Assembly: GCA_002336985.1 (NCBI GenBank)
Contig: DDFE01000031.1
Location: 4,603-17,578, forward strand
Reading direction: 5' to 3'
Length of the DNA stretch: 12,976 nt
Source of the DNA: Sphingomonadales bacterium UBA1936
GTDB lineage: Bacteria > Pseudomonadota > Alphaproteobacteria > Sphingomonadales > Sphingomonadaceae
Shown: piece after piece, positions 1-7,702 of the stretch
How the letters are laid out: each line of letters begins with the position of its first letter
How positions within the stretch are numbered: position 1 is the stretch's first letter
Program-made: the position numbers and the translations under genes
The notes under the pieces: generated by a model
Database searches by the model: none
Told to the model about the DNA's origin: nothing
The model's input: the letters and a program-made list of their open reading frames with translations, nothing else

Positions 1-185
1 TCCATCGGGTTTGCCGCGTCGACATAATCGACCGAATAGGCGAGCCCCGAACAGCCGCGGCGCGGGGTCGACAGCTTCACGCCCACCGCACCCTCGGGCG
101 CCTTCGCCATCAGCTCGGCGATGCGTGCCTCGGCACCGGCGGTCAGGTTAAGCGCAGCGGGACGGGCGCGGGTAGTCGTGGTCAT
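1..185 (-). CDS. sufA: HesB/IscA-family Fe-S carrier (SufA-type), N-terminal part
   Basis: Only the first 61 codons lie in the window; the gene continues past the left edge. The translation has a short polar leader, then LNLTAGAEARIAELM and GVKLSTPRRGCSGLAYSV, the N-terminal half of the HesB/IscA fold. Cys45 in the RRGCSGL context is the first of the three conserved cluster-binding cysteines; the C-terminal CGC pair is outside the window. A-type carriers receive clusters from SufBCD and pass them to apoproteins in the cytoplasm. The ATG overlaps the sufT stop by one base (TAATG), and a GGGGA ribosome binding site lies 8 nt upstream, so it is the last visible gene of the suf operon. ErpA or IscA would be alternative names; the operon position favours SufA. 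Confidence 0.88.
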   Translation of the reverse strand, partial: MTTTTRARPAALNLTAGAEARIAELMAKAPEGAVGVKLSTPRRGCSGLAYSVDYVDAANPM

Positions 186-652
186 TACAGCATCCCCAGT
201 TCGAGGCGGGCCTCGTCGGTCATCTTGCTCGCATCCCACGGCGGATCCCAGACGAGGTTGACGTCGACCACGCCGACGCCGGGTACGCTGCCGACGCGCA
301 GTTCGACTTCCATCGGCATCGATTCCGCGACCGGACAATGCGGAGTCGTCAGCGTCATGTTGATGTGGACATGACCTTCATCGACCTCGACGCCATAGAT
401 CAGGCCAAGGTCGTAAATGTTGACCGGGATCTCGGGGTCGAAAATCTCTTTCAACGAAGCGATGACCGCTTCGTACAGGTCGCCGCCCGGTTCGCCCGAG
501 GCCAGTTTCGGCGGCTCGGCCTTCAGGAACCCTTCGAGGTAGTCGCGCTTGCGCTCGAAGCTTTCGCGCGGGCTTTCGTCCACGACATCGCTGACCCGCG
601 CCTTGGGCGGAGCATCGACATGGGTGACTTCCTCGGCTCGTATCTCGCTCAT
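185..652 (-). CDS. sufT: SUF-associated DUF59/MIP18 protein SufT
   Basis: This is a 155-residue cytoplasmic protein of the DUF59 (MIP18/PaaD-like) family, whose SufT members help mature Fe-S proteins. The core runs from about residue 58 to 155 and shows DPEIPVNIYDLGLIY (72-86), LTTPHCP with the conserved Cys106 (101-107), VWDPPWD (134-140) and the C-terminal MTDEARLELG. The first 50 residues or so are a charged extension, probably flexible. The open frame extends upstream to 781, but ATG at 652 is chosen because it overlaps the sufS stop as ATGA and has AAGGAAG 8 nt upstream; the extension would lie inside sufS and is low-complexity Arg/Gly/Ala. It sits between sufS and sufA, as expected for a SUF accessory factor. 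Confidence 0.9.
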   Translation of the reverse strand: MSEIRAEEVTHVDAPPKARVSDVVDESPRESFERKRDYLEGFLKAEPPKLASGEPGGDLYEAVIASLKEIFDPEIPVNIYDLGLIYGVEVDEGHVHINMTLTTPHCPVAESMPMEVELRVGSVPGVGVVDVNLVWDPPWDASKMTDEARLELGML

Positions 653-1833
653 CCGAACAGCTTCCTTACGCGTTCGATGCCGCGCACCAGCGCCGCCACA
701 TCGTCCGGTCCATTGTAAATCCCGAAACTCGCCCGCGCGGTCGCATCGACGCCCAGATGCTCCATCAGCGGCTGCGCGCAATGGTGCCCTGCGCGGATCG
801 CCACGCCTTCCTCATCCAAGATAGTGCCGACGTCGTGCGGATGAACCCCTTCGACGTTGAAACTGACGATCCCGGCCGCATCCTCCGGCCCGTAGAGGAC
901 GACCGAATTGATCGACCGAAGTGCATCGCGGCACTGGGCGACGAGTGCCGTTTCATGCGCATGGATCGCGTCGAGGCCGATGCTTTCGACATAATCGATC
1001 GCGGCATGAAGACTGATGACACCGACGATGTTGGGCGTTCCCGCCTCGAACCGGCCGGGCGCCGGGGCATAGGTCGTTTTCGCAAAGGTGACACGGTCGA
1101 TCATCGACCCGCCACCTTGCACCGGCGGCATCGCGTCGAGCAGGTCGGCCCGGCCCCACAGCACGCCGATACCGGTCGGGCCGTAGAGCTTGTGACCGGA
1201 GAACGCGTAGAAATCGCAGTCGAGATCGGCGACGTCGACCGGCAGGCGCGGCACGGCCTGGCACCCGTCGAGCAACAGCTTCGCACCGACCGCGTGCGCG
1301 AGCTTCGCGGCGCGCTTCGCGTCGAGAACCGAACCCAGCACGTTCGAGACATGCGCGAAGGCAACCATCGTGTGCGCAGGCGTCAGCATCGCCTCCGCCG
1401 CGTCGAGGTCGATCACGCCGTCGGCGGTCAACGGACAGACATCGACCTGCCAACCCGCGAGTTGCCACGGCACGATGTTGGAATGATGTTCGAGCTGCGA
1501 GACGAGGACGCGGCCCTTTTCGGGATAGCTCTGCGCGACGAGGTTGATCGCCTCGGTCGCGCCGCGGACGAATACGATCTCGTTTTCAGAGTCCGCACCG
1601 ATGAACTGTGCGACGCGGCGACGCGCGGCTTCATACGCAAGCGTCATGTTCGCCGAGCGGGCGTATACGCCGCGATGGACGGTCGCGTAATCGGGGCCAT
1701 AGGCACGCGCGATCGCGTCGATCACGGCCTGCGGCTTTTGCGCTGTCGCGGCGGTATCGAGGTAATGCCAGTCGCCCATCCCCGGAAAGTCGGCGCGGCT
1801 GTCGAGCGGGCGGGCCAGAGTGGCAGTCGTCAC
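649..1833 (-). CDS. sufS: Cysteine desulfurase SufS (group II)
   Basis: This PLP enzyme converts cysteine to alanine and holds the sulfur as a persulfide for cluster assembly. The 394-residue product is close to the usual 400-410. Visible landmarks are YLDTAATAQKP near the N-terminus, HRGVY (53-57), LEHHSN (114-119), the PLP lysine Lys215 in SGHKLYGP, RFEAGTPN (261-268) and the catalytic Cys352 in RAGHHCAQP, the group II arrangement. The start is GTG at 1833: it overlaps the sufD stop as GTGA and has GGAG 8 nt upstream. The frame stays open to 2019, but that part is antisense-style Arg/Gly-rich sequence inside sufD. One detail: DGCQ at 189-192 has Cys where DGAQ or DGSQ is more common. SufS normally needs SufE or SufU; neither is in the window. 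Confidence 0.96.
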   Translation of the reverse strand: MTTATLARPLDSRADFPGMGDWHYLDTAATAQKPQAVIDAIARAYGPDYATVHRGVYARSANMTLAYEAARRRVAQFIGADSENEIVFVRGATEAINLVAQSYPEKGRVLVSQLEHHSNIVPWQLAGWQVDVCPLTADGVIDLDAAEAMLTPAHTMVAFAHVSNVLGSVLDAKRAAKLAHAVGAKLLLDGCQAVPRLPVDVADLDCDFYAFSGHKLYGPTGIGVLWGRADLLDAMPPVQGGGSMIDRVTFAKTTYAPAPGRFEAGTPNIVGVISLHAAIDYVESIGLDAIHAHETALVAQCRDALRSINSVVLYGPEDAAGIVSFNVEGVHPHDVGTILDEEGVAIRAGHHCAQPLMEHLGVDATARASFGIYNGPDDVAALVRGIERVRKLFG

Positions 1834-2552
1834 GACAGCTTCTCCAATGCCGCCAGCGCCGCCGCTTCCAGTTCCTCCTGCGCCGCAGCGCCCGTGAACA
1901 CCTCCGCGACGAACGCCTGCAACAGCAGCGTCCGCGCTTCGGCGGGCGGCAGGCCGCGCGCTGCGAGGTAGAACAGCGCCGTCTTGTCGAGTTCTCCGAC
2001 CGTTGCGCCATGCGCGCACTTCACGTCGTCGGCGTAGATTTCGAGTTCGGGCTTCGCGTTCGCAGTCGCGGTGCGGTCGAGCAGCATCGCCTTCACCGAC
2101 TGGACGCTGTCGGTCTTCTGCGCATCGCGGGCGACGGCGACCTTCCCGAGGTAACTGCCGACTGCCGACCCGCCGAGGACCGAGCGGACGACCTGGTTGC
2201 TGGTCGCATTCGGTTCGATGTGGCGGACGGTGGTGACCACCTCAAGATTCGCCGACCCGCCTCCGACCTGAACCGCGCCGAATTCGAAATGCGCACCGTC
2301 GTGGAGCGTCACGTCGATCGCGATCCGGCCATAAGCGTCGCCCGCATTCAGGACGTGGAAATCCATCCGTGCGCCAGCGGCAAGCGTGATCGCGAAGTCA
2401 CTGACCCCCTGATTACAAATCAGGTACTCTGCCCGCGTCTCACCAGCGGGCACATCGATGATGATCGCGGGTGGCACTGGCCACAGCCGCGCGACGGCAT
2501 CGATATCGCTATACCGCCACGCCTCGTCCTTGCGGGTCGGGAGGGCGGTCAC
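1830..2552 (-). CDS. sufD: SufD, short form, of the SufBC(2)D scaffold
   Basis: SufD pairs with SufB in the SufBC(2)D complex and is needed for iron entry into the nascent cluster. The product is 240 residues against about 420 in Escherichia coli. It lacks much of the N-terminal helical region but keeps an N-terminal PTRKDEAWRYSD element and the beta-helix core with KPELEIYADDVKCAHGATVG (167-186). By position, His181 corresponds to the E. coli SufD histidine at the SufB-SufD interface (inference). Short SufDs of this size are, to my knowledge, common in sphingomonads, so this is not read as truncation. The start is GTG at 2552 with GGGGAG 6 nt upstream; the ribosome binding site overlaps the base of a long inverted repeat. 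The stop overlaps the sufS GTG. Confidence 0.93.
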   Translation of the reverse strand: MTALPTRKDEAWRYSDIDAVARLWPVPPAIIIDVPAGETRAEYLICNQGVSDFAITLAAGARMDFHVLNAGDAYGRIAIDVTLHDGAHFEFGAVQVGGGSANLEVVTTVRHIEPNATSNQVVRSVLGGSAVGSYLGKVAVARDAQKTDSVQSVKAMLLDRTATANAKPELEIYADDVKCAHGATVGELDKTALFYLAARGLPPAEARTLLLQAFVAEVFTGAAAQEELEAAALAALEKLS

Positions 2553-2562
2553 AACGCGCTCC

Positions 2563-2627
2563 CCTTCGCGGCTTCGCGGCTTCGCGTGAGATTTGCGGTT
2601 TCACGCGAAGCCGCGAAGCCGCGAAGG
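2563..2627. repeat. Perfect 27-bp inverted repeat in the sufC-sufD gap
   Basis: The arms at 2563-2589 and 2601-2627 are exact reverse complements, separated by an 11-nt loop. Each arm is itself about three copies of an 8-bp unit (CTTCGCGG on the plus strand, from 2564), followed by CGTGA at the loop side. In the suf mRNA this gives a very stable hairpin starting about 25 nt after the sufC stop. Its distal base overlaps by two bases the GGGGAG ribosome binding site (2559-2564) of sufD. No U-tract follows on the transcribed strand, so it is not an intrinsic terminator. It could be an interspersed REP-like element, an mRNA-stability or processing element that sets the sufBC to sufDS ratio, or a translational control element. 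Confidence 0.9.
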
Positions 2628-2652
2628 AAGGAAGGGTGACCTGTGGCGCTCA

Positions 2653-3396
2653 TCACGCAGCCAGCTCCCGGTATCCCTCGCGCTCCAGTTCGAGCGCGAG
2701 TTCGGGGCCGCCGCTGCGCGTGATGCGGCCATCGGCGAGGACGTGGACAAAGTCGGGGCGGACATAATCGAGCAGGCGCTGATAATGGGTGATCAGCAGC
2801 ACCGCCTTATTGGGTTTCCGCATGATGCGGTTGATGCCGTCGCCGACGACGCGCAGCGCATCGATGTCGAGGCCGCTGTCGGTCTCGTCGAGGATCGCGA
2901 GCGCGGGGTCGATGATGCCCATCTGCACCATCTCGTTCCGCTTCTTCTCGCCGCCCGAAAAGCCGACGTTCACCGGGCGCTTCAGCATGTCCATGTCCAT
3001 GCCCATCGCGTCGGCCTGTGCCCGCGCGGTCTTCAGGAATTCGGCGCCCGACAGCGGCTTTTCGCCGCGCCCCTTGCGCTGCGCATTCAGCGCCTCGCGC
3101 AGGAACTGGACGTTCGACACACCGGGGATTTCGACCGGGTACTGGAACCCGAGGAACAGGCCCGCGGCGGCGCGTTCATGCGGTTCGAGGGAGAGGAGGT
3201 CTTGCCCGTTGAACGTCACCGACCCATCGGTCACCTCATACCCGGGCCGCCCGGACAGCACATAGCCCAGCGTCGATTTGCCCGCGCCGTTCGGTCCCAT
3301 GATCGCATGGATCTCGCCAGCGTTCAGCGCGAGCGTCAGGCCCTTGAGGATCGGCTTGTCGCCGACGGTGGCGTGGAGATTTTCAATCTTGAGCAT
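2653..3396 (-). CDS. sufC: Fe-S assembly ATPase SufC
   Basis: SufC is the soluble ABC-type ATPase of the cytoplasmic SufBC(2)D scaffold; it drives the conformational change for cluster assembly and is not a transporter. The 247-residue protein has every expected motif: Walker A GPNGAGKST (34-42), Q-loop FQYPVEIPGV (84-93), signature GFSGGEKKR (145-153), Walker B LAILDETDSGLD (166-177) and the H-loop His204 in LLITHYQR. Length and motif order match the family. The ATG at 3396 is 3 bp after the stop of the small upstream ORF and has only a weak ribosome binding site (GGA 9 nt upstream), so its translation probably depends on ribosomes finishing that ORF. The gene ends in a tandem TGATGA. A 100-bp gap then separates it from sufD. 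Confidence 0.97.
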   Translation of the reverse strand: MLKIENLHATVGDKPILKGLTLALNAGEIHAIMGPNGAGKSTLGYVLSGRPGYEVTDGSVTFNGQDLLSLEPHERAAAGLFLGFQYPVEIPGVSNVQFLREALNAQRKGRGEKPLSGAEFLKTARAQADAMGMDMDMLKRPVNVGFSGGEKKRNEMVQMGIIDPALAILDETDSGLDIDALRVVGDGINRIMRKPNKAVLLITHYQRLLDYVRPDFVHVLADGRITRSGGPELALELEREGYRELAA

Positions 3397-3399
3397 GCT

Positions 3400-3617
3400 C
3401 TATCCGTGAATTTGAAACGCAGCTAAAATTGCGCACAAGCCGGCAATCAAAAATCCGGCACAATCAAGCGCAACGATCGACAAAAACCTAGTAGGAGACT
3501 GGGTTCGATTGACGGCGCCGAGCATCCTAAAATGTGCGTGGCCGTTACGGACGGCTTTTGCACCGCTGAACGCAAACACACCCGCAATAATAGCGGCGAT
3601 GAAGGCGACGATCCAAT

Positions 3618-3621
<4 letters not shown>
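3400..3621 (-). CDS. Unidentified 73-residue two-TM protein inside the suf operon
   Basis: I do not recognise this protein. It begins MNWIVAFIAAIIAGVFAFSG and has a second hydrophobic stretch at about 46-69 (FLSIVALDCAGFLIAGLCAILAAF); a basic loop with Arg, His and Lys separates them, so two membrane helices in a hairpin are likely. There is no metal-binding motif; single cysteines sit inside the second helix. The start is GTG at 3621: it overlaps the sufB stop as GTGA and has GAAGG about 9-10 nt upstream within sufB. It ends 3 bp before sufC. Coupling at both ends argues for a translated gene. Its G+C is about 52% over 3421-3600 (94 of 180 by hand count), against 60% and 65% in two 60-bp samples of sufC. 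Function unknown; a membrane anchor or transport accessory is speculative. Confidence 0.72.
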
Positions 3622-5083
<1,462 letters not shown>

Positions 5084-5087
<4 letters not shown>

Positions 5088-5494
5088 CGGCGCGCCTCCG
5101 CCAGCTGAGTCAGCGGCACCGCGGCGAGCGCACCGCGCACCGCGCCATTGACCACGCTCCAGTGCGACTTCGTCTGGCAGGTTTTTTCCAGCCCGCAGTC
5201 ATGTCGCCCGGTCTCGACGCAGGCGGTCATCGCGATGGGGCCTTCGATCGCCTCGATAATATCGGCGAGCGTGATCGCGGCCGCCGGACGGGTCAGCTTG
5301 AACCCGCCGCCCGAGCCGCGCAGCGACGACATTAGCCCCGCCGCGGCAAGCTTCTGCATCAGCTTCTGCGCAGTCGGCAGCGGAACGCCGGTTTCGTCCG
5401 CCAGCAACGTCGCCGACAGGCGCGCGCCGCAGCCATGACGGGCAGCAGCGCTCATCATCACGACGGCATAATCGGCAAGGCTGGAAAGCTTCAT
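5084..5494 (-). CDS. Rrf2-family SUF operon regulator (IscR-like)
   Basis: This 136-residue Rrf2-family transcription factor begins MKLSSLADYAVVMM, typical of the family, with the winged helix over about 1-80, including the recognition region VPLPTAQKLMQKL and a GSGGGFKL wing. Cys92, Cys100 and Cys106 (C-x7-C-x5-C, ending HDCGLEKTC) are the probable [2Fe-2S] ligands; the first spacing differs from the C-x5-C-x5-C of E. coli IscR but is, from memory, typical of the SUF-operon regulator subgroup. It is first in the operon and overlaps sufB by 4 bp. It most likely senses Fe-S status and represses its own operon through the inverted repeat just upstream of its start. ATG at 5494 is the only sensible start; the ribosome binding site is weak (GGA). 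Confidence 0.93.
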
Positions 5495-5500
5495 CAGTCC

Positions 5501-5523
5501 AATCAGATCAAATTAGTCTGATT
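5501..5523 (-). promoter_or_regulatory. Candidate Rrf2 operator for the suf operon
   Basis: A 23-bp imperfect palindrome has perfect 7-bp half-sites, AATCAGA and TCTGATT, around a 9-nt AT-rich spacer whose centre also pairs (AAATT). It ends 6 bp before the regulator start codon, inside the 61-bp gap between the araC-type gene and the suf operon. That is where an autoregulating Rrf2 protein would block a promoter. A TTGAAA hexamer at 5522-5527 (minus strand) overlaps its distal end and could be a -35 element, but I could not assign a convincing -10. Assignment to Rrf2 rests on position and symmetry, not on a matched consensus. Confidence 0.55.
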
Positions 5524-5555
5524 TCAAATGGGGTCCGGCCCGCGATTCGTCAACC

Positions 5556-6422
5556 TCAAACCTTTGTGATCCGGGGCGAGAGGTCCCGTAACTCTGTCCG
5601 CTTGAGCGTCAGGGCAACCAGCGTCGGCAGGTCATCGGTGATCGTCGTGGGCGTGATGCCGGTGAACGCCTTGATCTCGCGGATGAAGTGCGACTGGTCG
5701 TAGAAACCCTCGGTCAGCAATGTCGTCGCCTCGGCATCGCCCCGCGCCAGCGCGATCGTCGCGCGAAGCGCGCGATATTTGCGGGCGAGCTGCTTGGGCG
5801 GTGATCCGTAATATGCGTTGCAACGGCGCTCGACCTGGCGGCGGGACAAGCCGGTCGCGATCACCAGATCGTCGATGTGGGGACTGGGCGATGACTCGAG
5901 CCAGTCGTCGACGATGCGCGTGAAGTCGAAAGCTGCCGAATTGCCGCGCGCCATCAGCTGGCGTGTAAGGGCCGACCCGATTTCCACCTTCTTTTCGATC
6001 GTCGATGCCGCCAGCATGGCATCCGCGACGCCGTTCAGCGCATTGCCGAACAATTCGGTGGCGTCGATCACGCGATTGACCAGCAGGGATGCCTCGAAAT
6101 CGAGCAATGTGGGCCAGCCCGCGGGAAGGATGCCCACGCCGAACATGTGCACTGGCCCCTCGACTCGTACGTGGGTGGGACCGGTCGTTGCTCCTACGAT
6201 CTGGATGGCCGGTGCGCGCTGTTCGTGGCCGTCGGCGAAGCGATAGGTTCCCGAACCACTGAACAGGAACCGGAACTGCGCAAAATCCGCCTTGTCCGTG
6301 TCTTCGAAAACCGGAACGTCGGCGCGAAACTCGTAGAAAACCGACAGATGTTCGCGCAAATCCTCTGGCGGAATCGCATAGTCGAGCGTCACCGCTCCGG
6401 AATGTGACCCATTTTCAGCCAT
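5556..6422 (-). CDS. AraC-family transcriptional regulator
   Basis: This 288-residue protein has an N-terminal sensor domain (about 10-165, mostly beta) and a C-terminal AraC double helix-turn-helix (about 170-270). The first HTH covers IDDLVIATGLSRRQVERRCN (183-202), followed by YGSPPKQLARKYRALRA; the second is GFYDQSHFIREIKAFTGITP (239-258), the AraC signature. The effector is not predictable; the N-terminal domain resembles the unnamed sensor domains of AraC proteins found in sphingomonads. The start is ATG at 6422, without a clear ribosome binding site. It is divergent from pyrD across 251 bp and ends 62 bp before the suf regulator start on the same strand. It may control itself or a distant target; nothing ties it to suf or pyrD. 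Confidence 0.9.
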   Translation of the reverse strand: MAENGSHSGAVTLDYAIPPEDLREHLSVFYEFRADVPVFEDTDKADFAQFRFLFSGSGTYRFADGHEQRAPAIQIVGATTGPTHVRVEGPVHMFGVGILPAGWPTLLDFEASLLVNRVIDATELFGNALNGVADAMLAASTIEKKVEIGSALTRQLMARGNSAAFDFTRIVDDWLESSPSPHIDDLVIATGLSRRQVERRCNAYYGSPPKQLARKYRALRATIALARGDAEATTLLTEGFYDQSHFIREIKAFTGITPTTITDDLPTLVALTLKRTELRDLSPRITKV

Positions 6423-6637
6423 ATGCGCGCCCGAGTCGTTCTATCTTTGATACGATGCGGCGGACCCAAAAGAAAGCGGTCCGGAACGTTGCCGCTCCGA
6501 ACCGCCAGGAAAAGGTTTCTGGACAAAAAGCCCAGAGCCCTTCGGGTCGCAAGAACGCCAATACGCAGCTGCAGCATGAGTCGTATTGGATAGAATCGAC
6601 ATCAAGGCGCGAATTAATCGCAAATGAATGTCCTTTT

Positions 6638-6666
6638 TTGACGCAAGGAACGCGACCGCATAGCGC
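6638..6666 (+). promoter_or_regulatory. Candidate pyrD promoter, possibly leaderless
   Basis: TTGACG at 6638-6643, a 17-bp spacer, and TAGCGC at 6661-6666 form a possible sigma-70 promoter; the -35 is a good match and the -10 a poor one. Transcription would begin about 7 bp later, at 6673-6674, which is the A of the pyrD ATG. No Shine-Dalgarno sequence precedes that ATG, which fits a leaderless message. The rest of the gap (6423-6637) is AT-richer than the genes. It holds an imperfect 10-bp inverted repeat (6476-6485 with 6496-6505, one mismatch) and no convincing ORF. Confidence 0.35.
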
Positions 6667-6673
6667 GAACCGC

Positions 6674-7702
6674 ATGACATTGTTCGCCCTTGCCCGCCCG
6701 ATCCTGTTCCAGATCGACGCCGAACGCGCGCACCGAATGACGGTTGCGGCCCTCCGTTTCGCGCCTCAGCGACTGCCCGCGCACGATCCAACGCTAGCGA
6801 TACGGGTCGCGGGCCTCGACTTCCCGTCGCCTATTGGGCTTGCCGCAGGGTTCGACAAGAATGCCGAGGTTCCCGACGCCATGCTCGGCCTTGGTTTCGG
6901 GTTCGTCGAGGTCGGCTCGCTGACTCCCTTGCCACAGGACGGCAATCCCAAGCCCCGTGTGTTCCGCCTTGTCGAGGAGGAGGGGGTTATTAATCGGATG
7001 GGGTTCAACAATGACGGTCACGTCGCTGCGCACGTGCGGCTGGCGCGTCGGGCCCGGCGGGGGATTGTCGGGGTCAATGTGGGGGCGAACAAGGATGCGG
7101 CGGACCGGGTGGCGGATTATGTCACGGGGGTCCGGGCGATGGCGGATGTCGCGGATTACCTGACGATCAACATATCATCGCCGAACACTCCGGGCCTGCG
7201 CGGGCTGCAGGATGCGGGGGCGTTGCGCGAGCTGCTCGACGCGGTGGGCGAAGCGCGCCGGGCGGGCGATCCGCCCCTGTTCCTGAAACTCGCGCCTGAC
7301 CTGGAAAACGACGAGATCGATGCCGTGATCAAAGTGGCGGCGGGACGGGTCGATGCGCTGATCATCGGCAACACCACCCTGTCGCGCCCGCTGCTGACGT
7401 CCCGCGACGCAGGGGAAGCGGGCGGATTGTCCGGCAAGCCGCTCCGCCACCTGGCGCATGAAAAGCTCCGGGCATTCCGGCGCGCGTCCGGCGGCGAAAT
7501 TCCCCTGATCGCGGCGGGCGGTATCGACAGCGCGGACGAGGCCTATCACCGCATCCGCGCGGGGGCGTCGCTGGTCCAGCTCTATTCGGCGCTCGCGTTT
7601 CACGGTCCGGGCCTTGTCCGCCGGATCGCAGCGGGGCTGGTCAAGCACCTGCACGACGACGGATTTGCAACCGTCGCGGAGGCGGTGGGAGTCGACGCCT
7701 AG
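6674..7702 (+). CDS. pyrD: Dihydroorotate dehydrogenase (quinone), class 2
   Basis: PyrD oxidises dihydroorotate to orotate, the fourth step of pyrimidine synthesis, using FMN and passing electrons to membrane quinones. The 342-residue length fits class 2. The N-terminal helix (FALARPILFQIDAERAHRM) is the membrane-associating, quinone-channel element that marks class 2. Motifs are GLAAGFDKNAE (55-65), INRMGFNNDG (106-115), NVGANKD (135-141), NISSPNTPGLRGLQ (166-179) with catalytic Ser169, LKLAPDL (205-211), GLSGKPL (251-257) and LIAAGGIDSADEA. The frame is open back to 6404, overlapping the divergent araC-type gene. ATG at 6674 is chosen because class 2 enzymes begin right at this helix and the upstream residues resemble nothing. 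Codons 104-152 use GGG for six of seven glycines. Confidence 0.96.
   Translation: MTLFALARPILFQIDAERAHRMTVAALRFAPQRLPAHDPTLAIRVAGLDFPSPIGLAAGFDKNAEVPDAMLGLGFGFVEVGSLTPLPQDGNPKPRVFRLVEEEGVINRMGFNNDGHVAAHVRLARRARRGIVGVNVGANKDAADRVADYVTGVRAMADVADYLTINISSPNTPGLRGLQDAGALRELLDAVGEARRAGDPPLFLKLAPDLENDEIDAVIKVAAGRVDALIIGNTTLSRPLLTSRDAGEAGGLSGKPLRHLAHEKLRAFRRASGGEIPLIAAGGIDSADEAYHRIRAGASLVQLYSALAFHGPGLVRRIAAGLVKHLHDDGFATVAEAVGVDA
7050..7085 (+). other. G-quadruplex motif in the pyrD coding strand
   Basis: Four G-runs (GGG 7050-7052, GGGGG 7059-7063, GGGG 7070-7073, GGGGG 7081-7085) are separated by loops of 6, 6 and 7 nt, meeting the usual G3+N1-7 rule. The motif is on the sense strand, so it would be present in pyrD mRNA, across codons of the FMN-binding VGVNVGANK region. 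The first run can instead pair with the adjacent CCC, so folding is uncertain. Confidence 0.5.

Noticed and set aside
653..781. Upstream extension of sufT inside sufS
   Set aside because: It lies in another frame of the sufS 3' end and is low complexity; the ATG at 652 has AAGGAAG and an ATGA overlap.
757..1971. 404-codon open frame antisense to sufS, and similar long antisense frames over sufB (3807-5108), ggt (7933-8907), the ligase (9976-10851) and the hydrolases (11871-12719)
   Set aside because: They mirror genuine genes with full catalytic motifs on the other strand, are rich in Arg, His and Asp, and show no recognisable domain. Such frames are expected in GC-rich genes with strong third-position bias.
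1834..2019. Upstream extension of sufS inside sufD
   Set aside because: Arg/Gly-rich sequence lying wholly within sufD in another frame; the GTG at 1833 has a good ribosome binding site and the stop-start overlap used across this operon.
1830..2552. sufD as a truncated pseudogene because it is far shorter than the E. coli protein
   Set aside because: The frame is intact, the C-terminal core motif with Cys179 and His181 is kept, it has its own ribosome binding site, and short SufDs of this size occur, to my knowledge, in related bacteria.
2563..2627. Inverted repeat as an intrinsic terminator
   Set aside because: No T-tract follows the stem on the transcribed strand, and essential suf genes lie downstream in the same operon.
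6404..6673. 90-codon N-terminal extension of pyrD
   Set aside because: It overlaps the start of the divergent AraC-type gene, looks like translated intergenic DNA, and class 2 PyrD proteins begin with the helix encoded from 6674.
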